A stretch of 64,000 nt of DNA from Chryseobacterium suipulveris (GTDB lineage: Bacteria > Bacteroidota > Bacteroidia > Flavobacteriales > Weeksellaceae), in assembly GCF_022811685.1 (NCBI RefSeq), contig NZ_CP094532.1, forward strand, positions 645,501 to 709,500, in the 5' to 3' direction. Position 1 is the stretch's first letter, and the number at the start of each line of letters is the position of its first letter. The notes below the pieces were generated by a model. The model was given only the letters and a program-made list of their open reading frames with translations. It did no database searches and was not told the DNA's origin. Below are positions 16,801-26,040 of the stretch, in pieces. A program made the translations under genes and the position numbers.

Positions 16801-18667
16801 ATTGGCTTCCGTCCGGTAAAGTTCCTACATTCAATGTGGCGGTGGAACCTTGGCAAACCGTGTAGCTTGGCTGCAAAGTGGTGGAAGGTGTTCCGTTTTT
16901 AAAAATAAGATTCAGCGTACCAATCGCTTCACAGGAAGCTCCATCTGTAAGTCGGTAGTAGAATGTTTTGTTTCCTGTAATAGTTTGCGTTGCCGGTATG
17001 GTCGGTGTATTGTTTTGAGCGTCGGCTAATGTGGCAAAATATTTAGGAGTCGGAACTGTAGCCGTGGTAAATAGCGGAATATAGCTTGCCAGATTTACCT
17101 GTTCAGAATTGTTATGGTCGTTATCGCAAACCACTTTACTCACCGGATCGTTGATGGTGAGTTTCGTTCCCACTTTCAGCAGAATTTCTTTGATTACAGT
17201 TTGGCAACCGTTTGGCGCATCCACTCTGATCCAAACCGAGGTGTTTCCGGTAAAGCTGTAAGTTCCGGTAATATTATTGGTTCCGTCGGCATTGGCAAAA
17301 TCTTGCGTGGTGTAATATTTCACCACGAAATTCGACGGCTGCACCAAAACAATCGGAGTAATGGTATTTAAATTAACTTTATAAGTTCCGTCGATTACTC
17401 CATCTACATCTTCATCGCAGTGCAGTTTTGTGTAAAGATTTTCTTTTACTTCAGGAGCGAGTTTTGCTGTCAGTTCTACTTTTGCGACTGCAATACAACC
17501 GATGGAATTGACGAGCCGAACATAAATAAAGCCATCTGCGGAAGTATAATTCGTAAAGTTTAAAATTTGTTGGGAAGGAATATTGTTTTGGGCTCCATCC
17601 TGGGTTTTGAAATAAGTTGGTGGGTCTAGGTCCGTATCCGGAGATACGTTGGCTAAGCTAAGATTGTACGTTGCCTCACTGGGAATTGGTGAGCACTCCT
17701 GAAGCACGATGTCGTCCCGTTTTTCAATCATGTGGATCGAATACTGAATCGTTTCACAATCCGGAATGGCACCAATTCCGCAGAAAGAGATTTTGAAAGT
17801 ATCGGTTCCGCTTGCATCAGGATTTGCGGTATAAGAAACCTGCCCAGATGGAGATATTGTTACTGTTCCCTTTGTTGGAGGTGTTGCTAAATTTACTGTT
17901 GCCGGATTTACAGTTTGGGAACTTAAGGTAAAATTAGGGGTGAAAACCTCATTTCCACAGGAATTGACATCATTGTTGGTATAAGTGGTACAGTTGTAGA
18001 ACTTGTAATCCTGGGTTTGGATTTCTGGGCAAATACCCTGCTTCACAATTGCGGCATAAATTCCAGCTTGTTGAGGGGTGTACTGATATTTATCGTTTTC
18101 ACCTGGAGCTGGATCATAGATTCCGTTTATGTTTTTGATAACCCACTTATAGGTCCTGTCAATATCGAAACCTCCCGTTACTTCAAGTGTTACACCGGGA
18201 AGACATTCTCCCTCCACTTTTAAAACGGCAGGAACCGGAAAAAATCCCGCAAAGAAACCACCATAACCCACCGCGCCATTTCCTGCGGAAATGCCCGCCG
18301 TTACTGCGTCTGTAGAAGAAACGGCAATGTTTCCGGAAACATTGGGAAATGAGTAAGTTACCCAATCAGTACTTCCGGTAACGTTAAAAGGCCCGTTCTG
18401 AGCATTCACGGGGATGGAAACTCCGTTTCTTTTGACTTCAAGAGTTGATCCTTTTGCGGTGATGATGTTGAGCTTTGTAGGTCGAGTTACGCTAAAACTA
18501 CCGTCAATGTTTCCCTCGTTTTCATCTACCAGTGCAATTTCATCAATTTTTTTTGGAAGAAAACAGCTTAAAGGGGGAATGTAATTGTAGCCACCAGAAG
18601 CTACTCCACTAGCTGTACCGGAGAGCAACTGGAAAACATAAATATTTTCGTTACTCTTGATATACAT
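13844..18667 (-). CDS. T9SS type B adhesin, C-terminal part after an in-frame stop
   Basis: 1607 residues that lack a signal peptide and begin in mid-domain, YIKSNENIYVFQLLSGT. The frame is continuous with the upstream 313-residue piece; only a TAG codon (18695-18697) separates them. The body contains at least three repeats of about 265 residues with FYYRFxKxGxCDVIGTLN, SYTVCQGSS and NYIQNPAxW blocks, probably surface beta domains. The C-terminus has SITPNGDGINDTLNYSG, IFDRHGKLLFTG, WNGT and GTYWYVVRW, the CHU_C/gliding-motility-associated tail that marks T9SS type B cargo. Without readthrough or suppression this half could not be exported, so I treat it as a fragment of one broken gene spanning 13844-19633. 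Confidence 0.85.
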   Translation of the reverse strand: MYIKSNENIYVFQLLSGTASGVASGGYNYIPPLSCFLPKKIDEIALVDENEGNIDGSFSVTRPTKLNIITAKGSTLEVKRNGVSIPVNAQNGPFNVTGSTDWVTYSFPNVSGNIAVSSTDAVTAGISAGNGAVGYGGFFAGFFPVPAVLKVEGECLPGVTLEVTGGFDIDRTYKWVIKNINGIYDPAPGENDKYQYTPQQAGIYAAIVKQGICPEIQTQDYKFYNCTTYTNNDVNSCGNEVFTPNFTLSSQTVNPATVNLATPPTKGTVTISPSGQVSYTANPDASGTDTFKISFCGIGAIPDCETIQYSIHMIEKRDDIVLQECSPIPSEATYNLSLANVSPDTDLDPPTYFKTQDGAQNNIPSQQILNFTNYTSADGFIYVRLVNSIGCIAVAKVELTAKLAPEVKENLYTKLHCDEDVDGVIDGTYKVNLNTITPIVLVQPSNFVVKYYTTQDFANADGTNNITGTYSFTGNTSVWIRVDAPNGCQTVIKEILLKVGTKLTINDPVSKVVCDNDHNNSEQVNLASYIPLFTTATVPTPKYFATLADAQNNTPTIPATQTITGNKTFYYRLTDGASCEAIGTLNLIFKNGTPSTTLQPSYTVCQGSTATLNVGTLPDGSQYPGILWNDGDNSAIRNLGAGTYFVDLTDKDGCTYRHTITVIESPKPVWNIAAYNATHCDDNFDGIIPVNLNTVTPVIIGNAAGFTVHYYLNQDDAIAGNNNYIQNPAAWSYSANTTLYVNAFSQYCPGEVKQIDFKFGTNFPLLTATASDNVCSSSNTVNLNSYSNLFTSDGTVPKFFATLQNAQNNTPTIGATQTITADKTFYFRYSKRGFCDVIGTLNLIYKLATPTALLNSYTVCQGSSITLNAEGSPTYTAWLWKKGATVVSTTSQATLNAGVYTVAFTNASGCVFTKTITVVDSPKPILNIAAYNASVCDSNFDGTSDPINFNSVTPIIVTNYAGNAALFNIRYYLNQSDRDAGNNNTIPNLTNWTFTVPTTVYVRAETQYCTYIADEIHFNFGTSISLITAADTRTVCDTDLNGSEVVNLASYRTIFTTDGTTSVKYFDDLVKAQNNLPGQNIPASQTISAEKTFYYRFSKSGLCDVIGTLNILFKSPTPTALLNSYTVCQGSSITLNAEGSPTYTTWLWKKGATVVSTTSQATLNAGVYTVAFTNGSGCVFTKTITVVDSPKPLWNTASFNIVKCDEDFDGQIPVDLEILKTSLITNASLFDIRYYTNPTDAGLGNNNYIQNPATWTYSTNTTLHVRAVSQYCPAEIKQVNFKFGTYLPLITSVASDTVCDSDLSDSENIKLVSYKNLFTLDNTVAVKYFDDPVKAQQNLPNTDIPSNQTISGNKTFYYRFSKAGFCDVIGTLNLSFKQPRTSSDLKDKQICPETFTELDTGADFDGYLWSTGATTRILTNVGIGEYFVDLKSNGCVYRQHVIVSALPLPTITGVEIQGTTVTITASGGIAPYKYAIDNFNWQDSNVFHNVRGGDHTAYVISADNCAPVSFEFNVMETYNSITPNGDGINDTLNYSGLLKKEEPFMQIFDRHGKLLFTGDNSNKFIWNGTAFGKVVTTGTYWYVVRWKEPGAQNVIQQNGWIFVKNRE
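15092..15315. repeat. Intragenic DNA repeat in adhesin, copy 1
   Basis: About 220 bp nearly identical to 15896-16115, same strand, 804 bp apart. It encodes the KKGATVVSTTSQATLNAG module. The high identity implies recent duplication or gene conversion within the adhesin. Confidence 0.85.
15896..16115. repeat. Intragenic DNA repeat in adhesin, copy 2
   Basis: Partner of 15092-15315. Differences are mostly single substitutions, several of them silent. Confidence 0.85.
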
Positions 18668-18694
18668 ATTGTAGTGTTCAAAACCCTGATTAAG

Positions 18695-18697
18695 CTA
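18695..18697 (-). other. In-frame TAG interrupting the adhesin gene
   Basis: The minus-strand codons read ...V I P G S K, TAG, L N Q G F E H Y N M Y I K..., with no frame change. The residues on both sides belong to one IgGFc-binding-like N-terminal domain. One base change (for example from CAG or TAT) would restore a protein of about 1930 residues. Confidence 0.85.
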
Positions 18698-19633
18698 TTT
18701 GCTTCCGGGGATCACAAAATATTGTCCTGCGTTTAAAGGGGTAGGATTAACTGGTGTAGTCTCATTGTTTACATAAATATTGGTATCGTTTGCGGAAGCG
18801 ATGATATAGGCGCCTTCCATTCCTGAAAATCGATCTCCATTCCCTTTTACCATGCTAAATTCTTTTCCCAACATCTCTACAGGGACACTCTGGTCCATCA
18901 ATATATCAGTGCTGCTCGCTGAAGTTGGTGTATATTGTCCGTTGAAGTTTCCGTTGGTTACCGTGATGTCCTCCGTTGCACTTATTTTTGCTCCGATAAA
19001 ACCGTCCCAGTTTATTGAGGAATCTTGAGCACGTCCATCAATAATGTAAGATTGTCCTTCATTTAAAGTGAAACTGAAACTTGGCCTCTGTACACCATCT
19101 GAAAAAATAACATTGGGCTTAAATCCGGTGATGGTTACGAGAGTATTGTCTTTGGTTGCCATGATCGACGTCATGAACATTACGTTGTTAAGACTTGCAC
19201 GAATTGGAGCAGGTGAAGTATAAAAATCTTTACCGACTCCAGCGCGTCCTTTGGAAGTCACAATTTCCGCATGTTGGTTTACGGAGAATCGTAAGTTAGC
19301 AAAAAATGGTTTTGCACCTTTTAGATAAATTCCTTTTCCAATGGGTTTAAATAAATCAATTACAGATGTTGTTATGATTTTATTTCTGTCAGGCGCTAAA
19401 ATTCTAAATTTACCTGGATTATTCTTGCTGATAGTTACGCTCCCTATTTTAACTTTGTTACTGAAAATATCAACAGTAAACGGTGTTGTTTCACCGGTGG
19501 ACATATAAATTGATTGATAAGGAGCACTTTGTCCGGAACGATCGATCATCGGTGCAAACCAGTGCTCGCGGTCAAGCTGGGCAAATGAAAACGAAGAAAT
19601 CAGCGCAACAAAAAGAAATAGAAGTTTTTTCAT
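18695..19633 (-). CDS. T9SS type B adhesin, N-terminal part (truncated by TAG)
   Basis: 312 residues starting at MKKLLFLFVALISSFSFAQ, a clear signal peptide. The rest resembles the IgGFc-binding-protein N-terminal region found at the start of many flavobacterial gliding-associated proteins: LDREHWFAPMIDRSGQS, TVITGFKPN-like strands, GQSYIIDGRAQD and the final LNAGQYFVIPGSK. It stops at TAG directly before the continuation of the same domain. A shorter leader (from 19633) was chosen over an ATG 21 bp upstream because it begins the signal peptide. By itself the piece has no sorting tail. Either a nonsense mutation, a sequencing error or a readthrough site explains it. Confidence 0.85.
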   Translation of the reverse strand: MKKLLFLFVALISSFSFAQLDREHWFAPMIDRSGQSAPYQSIYMSTGETTPFTVDIFSNKVKIGSVTISKNNPGKFRILAPDRNKIITTSVIDLFKPIGKGIYLKGAKPFFANLRFSVNQHAEIVTSKGRAGVGKDFYTSPAPIRASLNNVMFMTSIMATKDNTLVTITGFKPNVIFSDGVQRPSFSFTLNEGQSYIIDGRAQDSSINWDGFIGAKISATEDITVTNGNFNGQYTPTSASSTDILMDQSVPVEMLGKEFSMVKGNGDRFSGMEGAYIIASANDTNIYVNNETTPVNPTPLNAGQYFVIPGSK

Positions 19634-19651
19634 GAAAATATAAATACGCAA

Positions 19652-19659
19652 CAAATGTA
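19652..19659 (-). promoter_or_regulatory. -7 promoter element of the adhesin gene
   Basis: On the minus strand TACATTTG is a perfect match to TAnnTTTG, 18 bp before the start codon. No TTG lies at the expected -33 position, so only the -7 part is supported. Confidence 0.5.
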
Positions 19660-19912
19660 AAATTTTATTGTAATATTTTAAAAAATAATTGGATTAAGGA
19701 TTTTTTTTAATAAAGATTAGCGATCAACTACCTTTCGGGATGAAAATATTGATGCGATTTTGTTGCGACATTAATAAACCTTAGTCCAAAACGCCTTTCC
19801 AAACTCAGTTGCCTTTTTAAAGATAATTTTTCAGAAAATTATGATGAGAATTCAGGCAGACATCGTAGTACTTCTTGAAAAATAGAGTTATATTTACCAT
19901 AAATTTATTGAG

Positions 19913-22702
19913 ATGATAAAATATTTACTGACCACGGTTTTTCTTATGTTTTCGCTGATGGGGTTTTCCCAAAAAATGCAGACTAATGAAAGCAGAAACG
20001 TAAAAAAGGAAAGAAAGCAGTTGCAAAAACTCTATTCCAAATACGAGAAAAGCTTAAAAAAGCTTCATGCACAGAAAGATAATGCGATCCCACCCAACGA
20101 ATACAACGAGCAGGATTTCAAAAGCACGATGAACCCGAAAACCGGGCAACCGGAATTCTATAAACTGATCGACCTGAAAGCCGATCTTGATGCAGGCAAA
20201 TATAGACCTACAAAAGAACTCTCCATGCTCGCCAACAAAGGCGCGGGCAGAAGTGTCATCAATCAACCATGGACGGAAAGAGGGCCATATTCTGTGGGAG
20301 GCAGAACCAGAGCGATCATGTTCGATCCAAATGATCCCACTGGAAAAAGAGTTTTTGCCGGCGGTGTTTCGGGGGGATTATGGGTAAACCAGGACATCAC
20401 AAGTTCAACTTCGGAGTGGACTCCACTGAGTGGCTTGTGGTCCAACACCTCTATTTCAAGCATTACCTATGATCCGAACAACACGATGACTTTTTACGTG
20501 GGAACAGGTGAAGCTGAAACCGGCGACGCAGTAGGTTCAGGAATCTGGAAAACTACGGATGGCGGCGCGACGTGGACCAACATCTTCGTGATTCCGACAA
20601 GTTATACAGGAACCACGAAGAACGGGAACTTTTACATTAACGATATTAAAGTTAGAAACAATAATGGAGTGTCAGAAATTTATGCGGGAGTAAGTGGCGG
20701 TTCAACTGCCATTAATTATGTTGATGGATTCTTGGGAACACGACAGGCGGGATTATACAAATCTGTGGACGGCGGTCAAACTTTTACCAAAAATAAAGCT
20801 TTGGTAACACCACAGGACGCGACGATAGGTTTGTCCATTCAGCAGATCGAAATCGGTGCCGACAACGCGGTTTGGGTTTCTACTCGACAGTCAAGGGTTT
20901 CAGGACTTAGTTCAGGAGGAAGAATCTACCGATCAACCGACGGAACCGCCTTTACCAAAGTATATGATGCCAATTTGCAGAATTCAAGAGTGAGATTCGG
21001 ACTTTCCAAAACCAACGGACAAAAAGCTTATGCTCTCCTTCAAGGCGGTACAGGTGAACCGGTAAGGATCATCAAAACTACGGATGCGGGAACAACATGG
21101 ATTTCAACCAACGACACGACACAAACGATCACATTGCCAAAAGACGCCGACACAGGAATTCCAAACAATGACTTTACCCGGGGACAGGCGTTTTATGACC
21201 TCGTAATTATTCCCGATCCAGTGAATGACGAGATTGTTTATACCGGTGGAATCGATTTGTTTAAATCAACCAACGGAGCAGGAACCTGGTCACAGATCAG
21301 CAAATGGTCCAACAATAATTTTCTTGCTGGGTTGTCTGTTTCTTTGGTACACGCAGATCAGCACACGATTGTCTTTAACCCAAAAAATCCGGCACAAATG
21401 GTTTTCGGTAATGATGGCGGAATTTTCTTTGCGGCAAACAGCAGCTCAATTAATAGTCCAAATACGATTCTTGCAAGAAATACGAGATACAACACCACGC
21501 AGTTTTACGGCGCCACTTTAAACCCAACCAGAACTCCGGCAAACGAAGAAATGCTTGCTGGAGCGCAGGATAACGGAACGTCGATGTTGTCTGGAGCGCC
21601 GCTTGCCAATAATTTTTACAATACCCTTGATTACTATGGTGGTGACGGAATGTATACCGAGTACGACGATGCAGGACTTTACAGAATATACAGCTACGTG
21701 TATAACTATCATTATATTACAGCGCCGAACGGAAGCAGATATGCTCTGATTTCTGCAGCCAACCAAAACAACGGTCTCTTTGTGAATCCAATCGCGGTTG
21801 ATAGAAATAAAGATATTTTCTTTTCTTTCAATAACGGAATGGAGCTTAACAGGGTTTCAGGACTTACTACCAATAACAATTATGTGCGAGGAACAATTGT
21901 GATAGGAACGGGTGGCGATGCTGCTTCTAAGCTTCGAGTTTCTCCTTATACCACAGCGACAACCACGCTTTTTGTTGGAACCAATACCGGTCGTTTGATG
22001 AAAGTGACCAATGCCGATACCACTCCGGTTTCAACAAACATTGCCACGCCTTTTGCTGGAACTGTTTCAGACATACAGTTTGGGCTTAATGAAAACCAAA
22101 TACTGGTAACACTTAGCAATTATGGAGAAACGATGGTGAATGTGTGGTATACCAACGACGGAGGTGCAACCTGGCAAAACAAAGAAGGAAATCTTCCGGA
22201 TATGCCGGTTCGTGCGATTTTCATGAATCCCGACAATACCGAGGAAGTGATCGTAGGAACCGAAATGGGAATCTGGGGAACTGCGAATTTTTCTGCATCC
22301 ACTCCTATCTGGGCGCAACACACCGGAGATATCGGAAACACAAGAGTTACACAGATCGATTACAGACCTGCAACCAGAACACTTCTTGCTGCAACCTACG
22401 GAAGAGGAGCGTGGACTTCAACCAACACCGAAAACCTTGCTGTTGGGAATGTTGAGTCAATCAAAGAAAACTTCAAGATTTATCCAAATCCTTCAAGAGG
22501 TTCAGTTTACATCAAATTCGAAGAAGCCAAGTTCAAAAAGCTAAATGTGACCGTATTTGATGCTTCAGGTAAAAAAGTATTTACTAAAAACAATGTAGGT
22601 TCCGATCAGGAAATAATCACCAACCTTCCGAAAGGATATTATGTACTGAAAGCCGACAACGGTACGGAAATGGTTTATACCACACCAGTAATAATAAGAT
22701 AA
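19913..22702 (+). CDS. T9SS type A sorted BNR/sortilin-like beta-propeller protein
   Basis: A 929-residue secreted protein. Residues 1-19 are a signal peptide ending GFSQ. Residues about 115-840 contain repeated BNR-type strands: SGIWKTTDGGATW, AGLYKSVDGGQTF, GRIYRSTDGTAF, NVWYTNDGGATW, IWGTANF; this is the VPS10/sortilin-like beta-propeller layout seen in many exported glycan- or protein-binding proteins. The last 75 residues, from FKIYPNPSRGSVYIKF to VYTTPVIIR, are a Por secretion (T9SS type A) tail. It is divergent from the type B adhesin and 1 bp upstream of a small lipoprotein gene. No catalytic residues can be named, so enzymatic activity is not claimed. Confidence 0.88.
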   Translation: MIKYLLTTVFLMFSLMGFSQKMQTNESRNVKKERKQLQKLYSKYEKSLKKLHAQKDNAIPPNEYNEQDFKSTMNPKTGQPEFYKLIDLKADLDAGKYRPTKELSMLANKGAGRSVINQPWTERGPYSVGGRTRAIMFDPNDPTGKRVFAGGVSGGLWVNQDITSSTSEWTPLSGLWSNTSISSITYDPNNTMTFYVGTGEAETGDAVGSGIWKTTDGGATWTNIFVIPTSYTGTTKNGNFYINDIKVRNNNGVSEIYAGVSGGSTAINYVDGFLGTRQAGLYKSVDGGQTFTKNKALVTPQDATIGLSIQQIEIGADNAVWVSTRQSRVSGLSSGGRIYRSTDGTAFTKVYDANLQNSRVRFGLSKTNGQKAYALLQGGTGEPVRIIKTTDAGTTWISTNDTTQTITLPKDADTGIPNNDFTRGQAFYDLVIIPDPVNDEIVYTGGIDLFKSTNGAGTWSQISKWSNNNFLAGLSVSLVHADQHTIVFNPKNPAQMVFGNDGGIFFAANSSSINSPNTILARNTRYNTTQFYGATLNPTRTPANEEMLAGAQDNGTSMLSGAPLANNFYNTLDYYGGDGMYTEYDDAGLYRIYSYVYNYHYITAPNGSRYALISAANQNNGLFVNPIAVDRNKDIFFSFNNGMELNRVSGLTTNNNYVRGTIVIGTGGDAASKLRVSPYTTATTTLFVGTNTGRLMKVTNADTTPVSTNIATPFAGTVSDIQFGLNENQILVTLSNYGETMVNVWYTNDGGATWQNKEGNLPDMPVRAIFMNPDNTEEVIVGTEMGIWGTANFSASTPIWAQHTGDIGNTRVTQIDYRPATRTLLAATYGRGAWTSTNTENLAVGNVESIKENFKIYPNPSRGSVYIKFEEAKFKKLNVTVFDASGKKVFTKNNVGSDQEIITNLPKGYYVLKADNGTEMVYTTPVIIR

Positions 22703-22703
22703 T

Positions 22704-23156
22704 ATGTTTCTGAAAATATTTTTAGCGGCATCCATGATGGTTCTTTCCTGCAGTCCTGTTGCGAAAGAATCGTCTTTGGCGAAAAACCTCACCATACTTT
22801 CTGCAACAGAATCCACCTGGGTTGGTGGAGTTCGCGGAGTTCGCGGGAAAATTTATACCGTAAAGGTGAAAAGTTCTTTAAAACAGAAAATCAATTTCAC
22901 CGGACTCAATATTGATGGTGAAAAAGTTCCTGTAACTGCCACTGTTAAAAGCAATGTTTACACCGTCACTGCAAGAACGACCGAAAACAATGAGTTGCCG
23001 AATATGGGTGAAGAACCCGCTCAAGAGTCAGCTGCTACAAAATCTTTCGTACTGGAATATAGCGAAGGTGAATCGAAAGTGGTGAGAAAACTCAACATTC
23101 CCAAATTTACCAAAGTTGCGACCGTAATCAAAGACGGCGAAGCACCGGTACAATAA
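22704..23156 (+). CDS. Small putative lipoprotein of unknown function
   Basis: 150 residues. The start MFLKIFLAASMMVLSCSPVAKESS has a lipobox-like VLSC at residues 13-16, so export and lipidation are likely. The rest is a short beta-rich body: TVKVKSSLKQKINFTGLNIDGEKVPVTATV. I do not recognise a family. The gene starts 1 bp after the stop of the BNR protein and is followed at 13 bp by another small envelope protein, so the three genes are probably one transcript. Confidence 0.7.
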   Translation: MFLKIFLAASMMVLSCSPVAKESSLAKNLTILSATESTWVGGVRGVRGKIYTVKVKSSLKQKINFTGLNIDGEKVPVTATVKSNVYTVTARTTENNELPNMGEEPAQESAATKSFVLEYSEGESKVVRKLNIPKFTKVATVIKDGEAPVQ

Positions 23157-23169
23157 TAACTGAAAAGCG

Positions 23170-23736
23170 ATGAAAGTCGCTTTTTCTCTTTTAATGAAGT
23201 TTAAGAATCTCTATCTCCTGCTTTTCACGGCGGTTGTCGTTTTTTCGGTAACCGATCTTTCGGTGTTGAGCACGTTCAGAAAGCAGATCAAGCGGCAGGT
23301 GAAGATGACCATTAAACAGAGTAAACTGAAACCACACGAGATTCTCGTTTTCGAAGCAACCCAGATTCCCGATGCGATCTGGGTGGAACCACACGAGTTT
23401 ATTTTTGGTGACCAAATGTACGACGTCATTAAAAAAGAAGAAAAAAACGGAAAAACCTATTACCACTGCTTCAAAGATTCCAACGAAAACAAGGTTCGGA
23501 AACTTCAGGAATTCATCGCAAAAACCTTTCATAAAAAACAGCCCAAAATCTACGAGATCGGTGTCGCGAAGATTTTTGCACATCCCACTTTTCAATACCT
23601 GTGCATTCAAATAACCCAGGAATTTTTCAGCTTTAAAAAGATGAAATTAGCTCGTTTTAAAATACTTCAATCAGAAATATTTTTCCCCGAACCTCAACGG
23701 TCAAGGATTGAGATTCCTCCCGAAGTTTACTTTTAA
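23170..23736 (+). CDS. Conserved-looking membrane-anchored protein, unknown function
   Basis: 188 residues with an N-terminal hydrophobic segment (LYLLLFTAVVVFSVTDLSVLS) followed by a basic stretch and an alpha/beta body rich in Lys, Phe and His. A second in-frame ATG at 23194 (MKFKNLYLLL) begins exactly at the hydrophobic segment and may be the real start. No family is recognised. It lies downstream of the lipoprotein and 112 bp upstream of a TonB receptor on the same strand; a role linked to either is only a guess. Confidence 0.65.
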   Translation: MKVAFSLLMKFKNLYLLLFTAVVVFSVTDLSVLSTFRKQIKRQVKMTIKQSKLKPHEILVFEATQIPDAIWVEPHEFIFGDQMYDVIKKEEKNGKTYYHCFKDSNENKVRKLQEFIAKTFHKKQPKIYEIGVAKIFAHPTFQYLCIQITQEFFSFKKMKLARFKILQSEIFFPEPQRSRIEIPPEVYF

Positions 23737-23848
23737 TTCTAATACTTTTTTTGAATTAGAACATTAATAATCTTGGTTATTAAAGAAAGAATCCTACGCA
23801 TTTTTTCAAGAACTAATTCAATTTCCTAACAGTAAACTTTTAACATCA

Positions 23849-25996
23849 ATGAATAAAATTGTATGGATTGTTGCTTTTTTGGCAGCAACATTCTGCGTTG
23901 CCCAAACTCAGGAGCAGCAGATTGACACGGTGCAGATTCTGGGCCGTACAAAAATTAAAAAAGAGAGATCAGAATTTAAGCGACACGCGCAGAGTTCCGA
24001 AATCCTATCGTCTTACGAACTTAACCGGAACACCAATAACTTCATCGAGCAGTCGCTGGGAACGGTTGCCGGAGTTCAGGTGGACAAAAGAACCACAGTC
24101 GGCGGACAGCGCGTAACGGTACGCGGTTACGGAAACGACCAGAAATTCAACAACTGGGGCGTTAAGATGTATCTGAACGGTTTTCCGCTGACAAATGCCG
24201 ATGGAGTGACGATTCTGGAAGATATCGACTTCTCACTCATCAACCAGATCGATGTGATCAAAGGACCTGCTTCTACACTTTACGGAGGCGGAGTTGGCGG
24301 TGCACTGCGGTTTTACATTAAACCAAATACTGAAAAAGGAACGAGCTTGTCGCAAAATTTGATGGCGGGTTCGTTCAAAACTTTACAGCTTGCAACGAGA
24401 GCCGATGCAGTGACAGAAAATTCGTCGGTGATGATGAACTACAACCATTTTGAAAGTGAAGGTTATCGACCACGTGGAACCAGCAACAGAAACAACTACA
24501 CGTTTCTGGGGAATTTCAAGCTGAATCCAAAACAGACGGTCGAGGTGTACGCTGCCCATAATAATTCTTACGAAGGTGTTCCCGGACAGATTTCGTACGC
24601 AGATTACTACGCAGGAATCGATAACGGAAACCTTGCCTACGCGAGAAGGAATTCGGGAAATAAGTTTGTTTCCAGCAGAATGTCGGTTAGTCACCACTGG
24701 AAGATTTTGCCGGAACTTCAGAACCGAACCAATATTTTCTACGGAAACCTCGAATCTACGCGGAAAGCTGCAGGTGCCTATGAAAATTCGATGACGCCGA
24801 CTTATGGTTTCAGGACGAACTTTAGCCACGACATGAGAATCGGTTCGGATTTTAAAAATAATCTTGAATTTGGTGCAGAGTATCTCATTACCAAAGCTTT
24901 AGTGTCGAATTATCGCTACACCGGAACCAATCCCGATGTTCCCGACGAAGTAAGACCGATGGACAAGAACTCGTATTTCAGGTACAATAATTTTGCGACC
25001 TCGGTTTTTGCGGTGGACAGAATTACTTACGAACCGTGGGATTTGAGCGTTCTTGCAGGAATCAGCTTCAACAAGCTGGGTTACGACAGAACAGATTTGC
25101 TTGCGGTTCCAGGAGTGGTGACGGCGAACTACAAAGACCAGTCGTTCCAAAAGGATTTCAAACCGAGTTACGCGCCGCATTTTGCATTGCAGAAAACCTT
25201 GGGTGCACATTTGCTGAACCTTAGTTACAGTGAGGGTTTCAACGCGCCAACTGCGGCGACAGCTTTCGTTGCAGGAACAGGATTGGCAAACGATAACCTG
25301 AAAACCGAACACGCGAAAATGTGGGACCTTTCAGCTCACGGACTTTTTGCCGATACCAAATTCGACTATCAGCTTTCACTGTTTTCGATGAACATCAGCG
25401 ACAAACTCACGCAGCTTGCTTCCAATGCAAATGGTGTAAATTACACTTATTGGGCAAATACGGGACACCAGCAAAACCGCGGACTGGAAATGAGTTTGGG
25501 TTATGTGGAAAATTTCAGTTCTGGTTTTTTCAAGAGAATTGAGCCGTATTTCAATTATGCTTATTACGACTTTAAGTACAAGGAATTCAAAACTGGCGGA
25601 GTTGATTACTCGGGAAATGAAGTGGTGGGAATTCCGAAAAACCGAGCGTCACTTGGTCTCGACTTTACCACACATTCGGGATTTTACCTGAACAACACCT
25701 TTAATTATATGGACAGAGTTTTTACAGATTTTGGCAATACCAATAAAGTAAAGGCGTTCCACCAGATTAATGCGAAGTTGGGATACAGAAGAACCGTCGG
25801 TCAGTTTGATTTCGACGCTTATGTGATGGGCAATAACTTGTCGAGCCAGATTAACTACACCTTCCTGTTTCTGGGGAATAATGTGAATGACAGCGATCCA
25901 GATTCCCAATATCCGAGAGGAGTAGCGACAGATATTACGCCCGGTCCTTCGAAAGCCTATTTCTTTGGCGGATTGAATGTGAAGTATCGATTTTAA
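23849..25996 (+). CDS. TonB-dependent outer-membrane receptor
   Basis: A 715-residue receptor of siderophore/metal type. Signal peptide 1-19 (MNKIVWIVAFLAATFCVAQ). The plug domain, about residues 40-155, includes GVQVDKRTTVGGQRVTVRGYG and IDVIKGPASTLYGGGVGGALR. The remainder is a 22-stranded barrel ending in the aromatic terminus NVKYRF. There is no N-terminal carboxypeptidase-like domain and no SusD partner, which argues for an iron or other small-ligand receptor, not a polysaccharide system. It ends at a strong terminator. I see no Fur-like palindrome directly upstream that I could defend. Confidence 0.9.
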   Translation: MNKIVWIVAFLAATFCVAQTQEQQIDTVQILGRTKIKKERSEFKRHAQSSEILSSYELNRNTNNFIEQSLGTVAGVQVDKRTTVGGQRVTVRGYGNDQKFNNWGVKMYLNGFPLTNADGVTILEDIDFSLINQIDVIKGPASTLYGGGVGGALRFYIKPNTEKGTSLSQNLMAGSFKTLQLATRADAVTENSSVMMNYNHFESEGYRPRGTSNRNNYTFLGNFKLNPKQTVEVYAAHNNSYEGVPGQISYADYYAGIDNGNLAYARRNSGNKFVSSRMSVSHHWKILPELQNRTNIFYGNLESTRKAAGAYENSMTPTYGFRTNFSHDMRIGSDFKNNLEFGAEYLITKALVSNYRYTGTNPDVPDEVRPMDKNSYFRYNNFATSVFAVDRITYEPWDLSVLAGISFNKLGYDRTDLLAVPGVVTANYKDQSFQKDFKPSYAPHFALQKTLGAHLLNLSYSEGFNAPTAATAFVAGTGLANDNLKTEHAKMWDLSAHGLFADTKFDYQLSLFSMNISDKLTQLASNANGVNYTYWANTGHQQNRGLEMSLGYVENFSSGFFKRIEPYFNYAYYDFKYKEFKTGGVDYSGNEVVGIPKNRASLGLDFTTHSGFYLNNTFNYMDRVFTDFGNTNKVKAFHQINAKLGYRRTVGQFDFDAYVMGNNLSSQINYTFLFLGNNVNDSDPDSQYPRGVATDITPGPSKAYFFGGLNVKYRF

Positions 25997-26010
25997 ATAA
26001 ATTGTTGATG

Positions 26011-26040
26011 AAACCGCGGACGATTTGTTCGCGGTTTTTT
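26011..26040 (+). terminator. Terminator of the TonB receptor gene
   Basis: AACCGCG / CGCGGTT stem, 11-nt loop, seven T. The same 29-bp sequence (from the preceding G) is repeated exactly at 26260-26288. Confidence 0.85.
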
